Source: Planctomycetota bacterium (GTDB lineage: Bacteria > Planctomycetota > Planctomycetia > Pirellulales > Lacipirellulaceae). Taken from it: 6,461 bases of DNA. The notes under the pieces were generated by a model. The model was not told the origin of the DNA, did no database searches, and saw nothing but the letters and a program-made list of their open reading frames with translations. This document shows positions 1 to 4,579 of the stretch, piece by piece (positions within the stretch are counted from its first letter, which is position 1; the number at the start of each line of letters is the position of its first letter). A program made the position numbers and the translations under genes. The stretch lies in the NCBI GenBank assembly GCA_024278035.1, contig JAJRUA010000041.1:1-6461 (forward strand), written 5' to 3'.

Positions 1-188
1 ACGGGAGCCACAAGCAGTTTGTCGCGTGACTCAATCTCGCCACCGATGTAATAAGGCATGCCGCAATTGGCAAACGAGGGGTCGGCCCCCCGTTCCAACA
101 GAACAATTTGGGCCGATTCGTCCAGCCGCCGCGCCCGAGCCGCCGCGCTCGCCCCCCCCGCCACTCCGCCAACAATTACGATCTTCAT
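1..188 (-). CDS. CoA-disulfide reductase-like FAD/NAD(P)H oxidoreductase, N-terminal part only
   Basis: Only the first 62 codons lie in the window; the gene continues beyond the left edge. The start is the ATG at 188, with a weak AAGGG about 6 bases upstream. The protein opens with MKIVIVGGVAGG, the dinucleotide-binding GxGxxG-like turn of the FAD Rossmann fold. SFANCGMPYY follows, with Cys42 where CoA-disulfide reductases and NADH-dependent persulfide reductases (Npsr type) carry their single redox cysteine. Family members reduce CoA disulfide, CoA persulfide or polysulfide with NAD(P)H through FAD and this cysteine, in the cytoplasm; many are fused to or neighbour a rhodanese. Here the start lies 43 bases after the rhodanese stop, so co-transcription is likely. 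Whether a C-terminal rhodanese domain follows cannot be seen. NADH oxidase or peroxidase relatives share the fold, but the SFANCG context favours the CoADR branch. Confidence 0.88.
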   Translation of the reverse strand, partial: MKIVIVGGVAGGASAAARARRLDESAQIVLLERGADPSFANCGMPYYIGGEIESRDKLLVAP

Positions 189-231
189 TTTTGCCCTTTT
201 TTTTCGAAGCTGTACGGAGAAAAACAATCCT

Positions 232-768
232 TTATTTCATCGAACAGGAAACGCCGCTGTCGCGAACTTGATTCCACGGCATACGGGCGAGCAGCATGCC
301 CATCCCACAGGTATCGGTCACACCTGCAAAGAATAACCCTGCTCCCACAAAACCCGACAAAGCAAACCAAGGGTAGGCTACGAAGTGTCCCAAAAGGACG
401 CCGAGCAGCACCAGCAAACCACCTACGATACGAACTTGTCGTTCGAGTGAGATGGTTTTTTTTCCGCGTACCATTCTGAGGCCCGCCGCTTCACAAGCGA
501 GCGTTCCTCCTTCGACTTTTATGACCGAGTCATAGCCGGCGGCCTCAAACATCGCACAAACTCGCCCCGCTCGTCCGCCACCCCGGCAAAGAACATAGAT
601 GGTTTCTTCTTTATCGAACTGGTTGATATCGATCCGATCCATGGGCACATTAACGGCCCCCTCGACGTGCATCTCTCGAAACTCAACCGGGGTGCGAACA
701 TCAATGGTCTTCGCACCACTTTTCTTAAGGGCAGCGCTCAGTTCCTCAGGGGTAATTGTCGCAGGCAT
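232..768 (-). CDS. ygaP: YgaP-type membrane-anchored rhodanese (sulfurtransferase)
   Basis: The 178-residue product matches the E. coli YgaP layout (174 residues). Residues 1-100 form a single-domain rhodanese with the active-site loop C61-R-G-G-G-R66 (CX4R), where Cys61 should carry the persulfide. Two membrane helices follow at about 111-129 and 133-153. The C-terminal signature LSGFVGAGLFFAG, then CGMGMLL and MPWNQ, is nearly the YgaP signature. Cys154 corresponds to the second reactive cysteine of YgaP; Cys71, Cys92 and Cys175 are additional. Rhodaneses move sulfane sulfur between thiols, and this one should work at the inner face of the cytoplasmic membrane. The ATG is well supported by AGGAGA about 8 bases upstream, the best ribosome site in the window. 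It lies between an ArsR-type regulator and a CoADR-like reductase on the same strand, which supports a role in sulfide or persulfide handling. Substrate specificity is inferred. Confidence 0.93.
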   Translation of the reverse strand: MPATITPEELSAALKKSGAKTIDVRTPVEFREMHVEGAVNVPMDRIDINQFDKEETIYVLCRGGGRAGRVCAMFEAAGYDSVIKVEGGTLACEAAGLRMVRGKKTISLERQVRIVGGLLVLLGVLLGHFVAYPWFALSGFVGAGLFFAGVTDTCGMGMLLARMPWNQVRDSGVSCSMK

Positions 769-808
769 GGTAGTTCTCCTGGAGAGAAGTGATTTGTATT
801 AAGTAGTG

Positions 809-881
809 AACCACGACGGAACGAAGTAACAACAAAAAACGAAGCGACGTTTTTTTGTAGTTCCTTCATTCCTTTGTGGTT
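809..881. repeat. Long imperfect inverted repeat between regulator and rhodanese genes
   Basis: The arms are 809-830 and 860-881, pairing at 18 of 22 positions. An inner stem continues as 832-841 with 848-858 (A6 against T7, one bulged base), leaving the loop 842-847. Almost all 73 bases therefore fold back on themselves. It lies within the 120-base gap between the regulator stop and the rhodanese start, so it would be transcribed in an operon mRNA. No U-tract follows the outer stem on the minus strand, so it is not a classical terminator. It could be an mRNA stability or attenuation element, or a small dispersed repeat. The AACCACGA/GGAACGAAG style of the arms recalls intergenic repeats seen in environmental bacteria, but that is memory, not a search. 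Confidence 0.75.
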
Positions 882-888
882 AAAAAGT

Positions 889-1230
889 CTATTTCGACAC
901 GCCGAACCGTTCTTCAATGCACTTGAGGATACTGGCAAGGTGTTCTTCGGCAACGTGATAGTAACGCTTGCGACCTTCTTTTTCGCTGGTCAAAAAACCG
1001 CACCGCTGCATCAGTCGCAAATGCTCGGACGCCATAGGGCTCGGGATTTCACATGCCTCGGCTAATTCACCCACCGTAAAATCTTGTTGGAGTAACATCT
1101 GCACGATCCGCAACCGGTGCGGATGTGCTAGCACCCGGAGGCACTCCGCTGCTTTTCCAAGAGCCTCCAAGTCAGTAAGTCGCAGCTTGGGGGCTTTGGA
1201 AGATCGCTTGTTAGTGGTTGCCTTGCTCAT
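889..1230 (-). CDS. ArsR/SmtB-family winged-helix repressor
   Basis: This 113-residue protein has the family's usual length and pattern. AECLRVLAHPHRLRIVQMLL (28-47) is the typical dimer/first-core helix. The helix-turn-helix spans about 52-75 (TVGELAEACEIP, then ASEHLRLM), and a beta-wing is at 82-93 (SEKEGRKRYYHV). Such repressors bind a dyad at their own promoter and release it on binding metal or oxidation by reactive sulfur. It heads a cluster with a YgaP rhodanese and a CoADR-like reductase, as ArsR-family YgaV precedes YgaP in E. coli, so a sulfane-sulfur signal is my inference. Its cysteines are C30, C60, C77 and C104. None sits at the alpha-2 position used by SqrR/BigR (here around V43/Q44), though C30 with C104 could form an alternative pair. 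The CxC arsenic motif is absent. No ribosome site precedes the ATG, and the promoter position implies a leaderless message. Effector unknown. Confidence 0.93.
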   Translation of the reverse strand: MSKATTNKRSSKAPKLRLTDLEALGKAAECLRVLAHPHRLRIVQMLLQQDFTVGELAEACEIPSPMASEHLRLMQRCGFLTSEKEGRKRYYHVAEEHLASILKCIEERFGVSK

Positions 1231-1264
1231 TAGGTTAATGTATCGGAATCTTTCGATATGTCAA
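1231..1264 (-). promoter_or_regulatory. Promoter with embedded dyad operator for the ArsR-family gene
   Basis: On the minus strand a perfect TTGACA -35 lies at 1264-1259 and TACATT (4 of 6 to TATAAT) at 1242-1237, with a 16-base spacer. The 18-base dyad at 1241-1258 has arms TATCG and CGATA and matches its reverse complement at 14 of 18 positions. It fills the spacer and touches the -10. This is the classic layout for a self-repressing ArsR-type regulator that blocks polymerase. Only six bases (AACCTA) separate the -10 from the ATG, placing transcription start at or beside the first base of the start codon. Confidence 0.72.
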
Positions 1265-1430
1265 TCCATGTTGTTCTTTAGTTTTTGAGGGAGAGAGGGC
1301 GAGCTGAGCCGGCCAGCTTGTCTAGCAGTGCGAGTCTGGTGGATCTACCGCAGGTTGAGGGGAGACTTTTTCGCGTTGGTGAATTATGGGCGGTAACCCA
1401 AACAAAGTCTCAAAAAATGGCCGTCACCAC

Positions 1431-1460
1431 TCGCCAGGAGGGCCCCACCTCGTCTACAAT
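1431..1460 (+). promoter_or_regulatory. Candidate promoter for tRNA-Lys
   Basis: TACAAT at 1455-1460 matches five of six bases of a sigma-70 -10 box. TCGCCA at 1431-1436 matches four of six of the -35 with an 18-base spacer. Start would be near 1467, about 23 bases before the mature tRNA. The bases after the -10 (GGCGG) are GC-rich, as at stable-RNA promoters under stringent control. The -35 is weak, so this is tentative. Confidence 0.35.
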
Positions 1461-1489
1461 GGCGGATCGTCCTTTGGGCGAAAGAGTTG

Positions 1490-1562
1490 GAGCCCGTAGC
1501 TCAGTTGGTAGAGCATTGGACTTTTAATCCGAGGGTCGTGGGTTCGAGCCCCGCCGGGCTCA
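1490..1562 (+). tRNA. tRNA-Lys (anticodon UUU)
   Basis: The 73-base cloverleaf folds completely. The acceptor stem GAGCCCG (1490-1496) pairs perfectly with CGGGCTC (1555-1561), with discriminator A at 1562. The D arm is GCTC...GAGC. The anticodon stem TTGGA/TCCGA closes the loop CTTTTAA, whose central TTT is the UUU anticodon reading AAA and AAG. The T arm is GTGGG/CCCGC around TTCGAGC. CCA is not encoded (CTC follows the discriminator), so it must be added by nucleotidyltransferase. An intrinsic terminator starts within about ten bases, so this is probably a single-gene unit, separate from asnS downstream. Confidence 0.97.
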
Positions 1563-1568
1563 CTCTAT

Positions 1569-1596
1569 AAACCTCTGCTTCGGCAGGGGTTTTTTT
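1569..1596 (+). terminator. Rho-independent terminator after tRNA-Lys
   Basis: An 8-bp stem, ACCTCTGC (1571-1578) with GCAGGGGT (1583-1590, one G-U pair), closes a TTCG loop. The C and G flanking that loop make the extra-stable cUUCGg tetraloop. A run of T at 1590-1596 follows directly. It ends the tRNA transcript before asnS, so asnS needs its own promoter in 1597-1716. I see no convincing -35/-10 pair there. Confidence 0.93.
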
Positions 1597-1716
1597 CGTT
1601 AGGTTGGTTTTTCTCTAATGGCACCCCAATGTCCGTCGCTCCCAATCCGTAGTCTTCTTTTGAGCCCTGCACGTTCGTCCATCGTCTTTCCCGTGCCTCA
1701 CTAGCCATCAAAACTC

Positions 1717-3123
1717 ATGCAAAAAATCTCGGTCAAGGAAGCCCGACTGGCGGCGGCGATTGGCATGTCCGCCAAGGTTCAAGGTTGGATTCGTACGCGT
1801 CGCGATTCGAAAGCTGGATTTAGCTTTTTGGAAGTGAACGACGGTTCTTGCCTCGGCAATTTACAGGTGATTGCGCCGGCGGAGCTGGCGAATTATGAAT
1901 CGGAAGTCAAACGGCTTTCTGCCGGTTGTAGCGTGACGATCACGGGCCAAGTCGTGGAATCGGGTGGCCAAGGGCAAGCGACCGAGTTGCGTGCCGATGA
2001 GGTGAAGGTCCACGGCTGGGCCGACCCGGAGACGTACCCACTCCAAAAGAAGCGTCACTCGCTAGAGAAATTGCGTGAATGGGCCCACTTGCGGCCACGC
2101 ACGAACGCCCTGGGGGCGGTCATGCGGGTACGGAACCAGGTCTGCCGATCGATTCACGATTTTTTCCAGGAGGACGGTTTCCTCAACATCCAAACGCCGA
2201 TCATCACCGCCAGCGACTGCGAAGGAGCTGGCGAGATGTTTCGTGTCACGACGCTCGATGCTGCCAAGCCACCGCTGAACGAAAAGGGGGAAGTCGATTT
2301 CAGCAAGGATTTTTTTGCTCGGCCCTCCTATCTGACCGTTTCGGGCCAGTTGGAAGGGGAGATTTATGCCAGCGCCTTGGGAAAGGTCTACACTTTCGGA
2401 CCGACGTTTCGGGCGGAAAACTCCAATACATCCCGCCACTTGGCCGAGTTTTGGATGGTCGAACCGGAGGTCGCCTTCAACGAACTGACCGACAACATCG
2501 ACCTTGCCGAGCGGTTCCTCAAGCGGATCGTCGGCGATGTGTTGGCCGAATGCGAGGAAGACCTCACGCTCTTTCAAGAGCGAATCGACAAGACGCTAAG
2601 GCCTCGTCTCGAAAAACTATCCAGCGAAAGCTTTGTGCGTTTGCCGTACACCGAGGCGGTGGAATTGCTTCAGAAGTCGAAAGAAAAATTTGAGTACCCC
2701 GTCCAGTGGGGAACCGACTTACAATCGGAGCACGAGCGGTGGCTCACCGAAAAGCATTTCGACGCACCGGTTGTGCTGTTCGACTATCCGGCAGCGATCA
2801 AGCCGTTCTACATGCGGGTGAACGACGACACGCCCGACGATCGTCGTACGGTGCGGGCGATGGACGTGCTGGTGCCGGGCATTGGTGAGATTATCGGCGG
2901 TAGCGAGCGAGAAGCTCGGCTTGATGTGCTTGAGGCCCGCATGACAGAGCAAGGGCTCAACGTGGCGGATTACTGGTGGTACGCCGACTTGCGCCGTTAC
3001 GGAACGGTACCGCACGCGGGCTTCGGATTGGGCCTTGAGCGGATGGTGCAGTACGTCACCGGCATGGCCAACATTCGTGACGTGATTCCGTTCCCAAGAA
3101 CGCCGGGTAGTGCGGAGTTTTGA
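1717..3123 (+). CDS. asnS: Asparaginyl-tRNA synthetase (class IIb)
   Basis: This 468-residue enzyme charges tRNA-Asn with asparagine using ATP in the cytoplasm; E. coli AsnRS has 466 residues. The N-terminal OB-fold anticodon-binding domain spans about 18-100 ([20 protein letters not shown]). Class II motif 1 lies around 140-165. Motif 2, [20 protein letters not shown], starts at residue 226, with the ATP-contacting Arg232 and Glu234. Motif 3, GFGLGLERM, is at 435-443 with Arg442. [18 protein letters not shown] (from 388) and the C-terminal DVIPFPRTP are near-identical to bacterial AsnRS, which separates it from AspRS and LysRS. The segment at about 180-205 is the usual bacterial AsnRS insertion. 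The start gives the family's normal N-terminus, although no ribosome site is visible. All catalytic motifs look intact. Proximity to tRNA-Lys appears coincidental. Confidence 0.98.
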   Translation: MQKISVKEARLAAAIGMSAKVQGWIRTRRDSKAGFSFLEVNDGSCLGNLQVIAPAELANYESEVKRLSAGCSVTITGQVVESGGQGQATELRADEVKVHGWADPETYPLQKKRHSLEKLREWAHLRPRTNALGAVMRVRNQVCRSIHDFFQEDGFLNIQTPIITASDCEGAGEMFRVTTLDAAKPPLNEKGEVDFSKDFFARPSYLTVSGQLEGEIYASALGKVYTFGPTFRAENSNTSRHLAEFWMVEPEVAFNELTDNIDLAERFLKRIVGDVLAECEEDLTLFQERIDKTLRPRLEKLSSESFVRLPYTEAVELLQKSKEKFEYPVQWGTDLQSEHERWLTEKHFDAPVVLFDYPAAIKPFYMRVNDDTPDDRRTVRAMDVLVPGIGEIIGGSEREARLDVLEARMTEQGLNVADYWWYADLRRYGTVPHAGFGLGLERMVQYVTGMANIRDVIPFPRTPGSAEF

Positions 3124-3148
3124 AAGGCGCTACTGAAATGCGTCGCAG

Positions 3149-3215
3149 TTTCCTCGCCCCTCCTTCGGCGGGTCTACGACGGCGAGGCTATAGCCGTGCC
3201 ATCCTGGCACGGAAA
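3149..3215. repeat. Cluster of three adjoining palindromes downstream of asnS
   Basis: Three self-complementary units adjoin. CCTCGCC (3152-3158) pairs with GGCGAGG (3181-3187); GGCTATAGCC (3186-3195) is a perfect palindrome; CCGTGCCA (3194-3201) pairs with TGGCACGG (3205-3212) around a 3-base loop. TTTCC (3149) and GGAAA (3215) flank the whole. It occupies most of the 107-base gap between asnS and the convergent minus-strand gene. No T-run follows any stem on either strand, so a canonical intrinsic terminator is not supported. It may still slow or end transcription from both sides, or be a dispersed intergenic repeat. Confidence 0.6.
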
Positions 3216-3230
3216 GGGAGACCCCCTCTT

Positions 3231-3716
3231 CTACAATGCCTCATCAAGTAAGCCAAGAATCTCCAGTGCCGCGTAACCTTGGGGTAATCGTTTAGCCGGT
3301 TCGCGTTGCGATTGCTTCCAAGCGGCGCGGGCCCGCTGGGCATATTGCCGCCGAGACTCTTCGAGTAATCCCCGGTCCACTACAGCAAGGGCCTGGCGCC
3401 AATGAGCGGCAACTTGGTCAAGGAAATCGGCATCCCCCTCCAAAGCGCCGAAGATGGCATCATCAAGCTGTTCGAGTTGATTCAATTCTTGCTGATTGAT
3501 AACCGAGGAGCCGGTTTCCATCTCCTGCGCATCGAAGACCCCTTGCTCATCGAAGGCCCCTTGCGCATCGAAGACTGAGTGCGAGGCGCTAAGATCGAGC
3601 ATCTCATCAGGCGTTGTTGGCGAAGGGTAATGGGTAAGAGGGTCCATAGTCTCAGTCATTTCGTGGGGGCTAGCGGAAGCCGAACCCTCCGCAGGTTGTG
3701 TGAAGAGGATGCTCAC
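3231..3716 (-). CDS. Uncharacterised acidic protein with an FDxQ tandem repeat
   Basis: I do not recognise this 161-residue protein. There is no signal peptide, membrane segment or cysteine. Residues 1-75 are low-complexity, acidic and rich in Ser, Pro and Thr, with three six-residue units (VFDAQG, AFDEQG, VFDAQE) at 48-65. Residues 74-135 look helical and become basic (SRRQYAQRARAAWKQSQRE). The end, YAALEILGLLDEAL, is an amphipathic hydrophobic helix that could be a docking motif. The longest frame starts with GTG at 3716, but ATG codons at 3659 (residue 20) and 3647 (residue 24) are alternatives, none with a ribosome site. It lies 95 bases after the coiled-coil gene on the same strand, and that pairing suggests a shared role. 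Even composition and the downstream stop support a real gene, but function is unknown. Confidence 0.68.
   Translation of the reverse strand: MSILFTQPAEGSASASPHEMTETMDPLTHYPSPTTPDEMLDLSASHSVFDAQGAFDEQGVFDAQEMETGSSVINQQELNQLEQLDDAIFGALEGDADFLDQVAAHWRQALAVVDRGLLEESRRQYAQRARAAWKQSQREPAKRLPQGYAALEILGLLDEAL
3522..3575 (-). repeat. Three 18-bp tandem repeats inside the 161-residue ORF
   Basis: Units at 3522-3539, 3540-3557 and 3558-3575 share the core TTGC(G/T)CATCGAAG(A/G)C on the plus strand, with slight variation in the first unit. They encode three copies of a six-residue FDxQ unit. Being in-frame multiples of three, copy changes would preserve the frame. Confidence 0.85.
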
Positions 3717-3722
3717 AGCCGC

Positions 3723-3736
3723 AGGACAATCGTCCT
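3723..3736. repeat. Short palindrome between the two uncharacterised genes
   Basis: AGGAC (3723-3727) and GTCCT (3732-3736) form a 5-bp stem around AATC, just upstream of the GTG start at 3716. A second small dyad, TGCCC/GGGCA around GTA, lies near 3788-3800 in the same 95-base gap. Neither is followed by a T-run on the minus strand. They look like small intergenic repeats rather than terminators. No promoter or ribosome site is evident in the gap. Confidence 0.45.
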
Positions 3737-3811
3737 ACTAAAGAGGTTCAGCCCTTGAGACGCAGGCTCACGGATAAAGTTCCCCTGCCCGTAGGGCAAG
3801 CTTTTGTCCGA

Positions 3812-4339
3812 TCAATCTTTCTTTTTACGAAGCCGACCAAAGCGTTCGCTAACGGACTCTACTTCGGGAGCCTCTGGCAGATCAGGCGAGCTTTCTTCTT
3901 CGGCAACCTCCTCAGGCAACCGTTCAACAACGGGCTCAACAGCAGGAGGCACGCAAAGTGGCTGAGCGTCGCTTAGTGCTTGCAACTCGTCGGCCAAATC
4001 ATTGTTGGCTGCCTGGACTTTGAGTAACTCTTCGGTGCGTTCCTGTAAGGAAGATTGCAGGTCGGCGATCCGCCCCCGGGCTGCGACTAAATCATGCTCA
4101 AGCCGTTTGCGAACTTCTTCCGCTTCAATCCATCGGGCCTCTTCTTCTTTTTCGCTCTCTTCCTGTTCCGTTTGCTGAGTTTCAAGGCGCTGGCTCCATT
4201 CTTCCAGCACAGCCATCGTTTCCTCAAGTGCCTCGATCGAGGCCACCTGTTCTTCTGCCTGCTGGCGTTCACCTTGCCAGAGGTCGTCGATCAGCGTCTG
4301 CAGCGGCTGGTGCGCTGTTGCGTTGGCGACCGTTGGCAT
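3812..4339 (-). CDS. Uncharacterised Glu-rich coiled-coil protein
   Basis: I do not recognise the family. From the ATG at 4339 the product has 175 residues. Residues 13-126 are almost continuous heptad-type helix rich in Glu, Gln, Leu and Ala (LEEWSQRLETQQTEQEESEK, then RIADLQSSLQERTEELLKVQ), predicting a cytoplasmic coiled coil. Residues 127-162 are an acidic, proline-containing linker, and the tail RFGRLRKKKD (166-175) is basic. No signal peptide or membrane segment is seen. The frame stays open to a GTG at 4456, adding 39 residues of unlike composition; I prefer the ATG because the helical composition begins just after it, but neither start has a ribosome site. The next gene on the strand is the other uncharacterised protein. 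Structural, scaffold or protein-docking roles are plausible but unproven. Confidence 0.72.
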   Translation of the reverse strand: MPTVANATAHQPLQTLIDDLWQGERQQAEEQVASIEALEETMAVLEEWSQRLETQQTEQEESEKEEEARWIEAEEVRKRLEHDLVAARGRIADLQSSLQERTEELLKVQAANNDLADELQALSDAQPLCVPPAVEPVVERLPEEVAEEESSPDLPEAPEVESVSERFGRLRKKKD

Positions 4340-4468
4340 GGGGCCAGACCGTTCGGGGTTGGAGAAGTGATAAGAAACGGACAAGGGCCGTAGCTGTACG
4401 GCAAGCCTGGAAAAATATCGCGGTGCAATCGAGGGGGCATCTAAAACGTAGGTCACGTTTTGGCACTG

Positions 4469-4499
4469 GGCAAATAGAAAACCCTTGGCAAATAGAAAA
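4469..4499. repeat. Two direct copies of a 13-bp motif
   Basis: GGCAAATAGAAAA occurs at 4469-4481 and again at 4487-4499, 18 bases apart start to start. They lie upstream of the coiled-coil gene and directly beside the palindrome at 4500. On the minus strand they read TTTTCTATTTGCC. The copy next to the hairpin supplies the T-rich tract of the terminator for the rotamase gene. The second copy could be a duplication slip, a second pause tract, or a paired binding site. Confidence 0.7.
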
Positions 4500-4526
4500 T
4501 TAGCCCCGGGTCAGTGACCCGGGGCT
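4484..4526 (-). terminator. Intrinsic terminator of the SurA-like gene
   Basis: TAGCCCCGGGTCA (4500-4512) and TGACCCGGGGCTA (4514-4526) form a perfect 13-bp inverted repeat around one base. On the minus strand the stem is followed by AATTTTCTATTT, a T-rich though interrupted tract. It lies about 53 bases past the stop codon at 4580, where a terminator is expected. On the plus strand the stem is followed by A residues, so it acts in one direction. A nearby CCCCGGGG (4535-4542) repeats the core of the stem. Confidence 0.72.
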
Positions 4527-4579
4527 AAAAATATGCCCCGGGGTTAAAATGCGGGGGAACACTACCACAAAGCCCCTTA

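Noticed and set aside
108..479. Plus-strand open frame of 123 codons opposite the reductase and rhodanese genes
   Set aside because: It overlaps two minus-strand genes with clear family motifs, and its product is low-complexity Arg/Pro/Ser.
809..881. Inverted repeat as an insertion sequence or miniature transposon with target duplication
   Set aside because: No matching direct repeats flank the arms (808 and earlier versus 882 and later), and no transposase is present. Left as an unexplained inverted repeat.
1285..1527. Plus-strand open frame of 80 codons ending in a GARSSVGRALDF-like tail
   Set aside because: It runs into the tRNA-Lys gene, and the tail is the usual chance translation of a tRNA 5' half. 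It has no ribosome site and no family resemblance.
2062..2577. Minus-strand open frame of 171 codons opposite asnS
   Set aside because: It lies wholly inside a strongly conserved synthetase gene, and its composition is that of an antisense shadow.
2079..2693. Plus-strand open frame of 204 codons in another frame of asnS
   Set aside because: Entirely contained in asnS, with a Gly/Arg-rich product typical of a frame shadow. The asnS frame is intact, so no frameshift is needed.
1490..3123. tRNA-Lys and asnS as one transcription unit
   Set aside because: A strong terminator with a T-run lies at 1569-1596 between them, and the tRNA is for lysine, not asparagine.
3194..3212. 8-bp hairpin as an intrinsic terminator of asnS
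   Set aside because: The stem is followed by AAAGGGAG on the plus strand and by CTATAGCC on the minus strand, so there is no U-tract in either direction. Kept only as part of a palindrome cluster.
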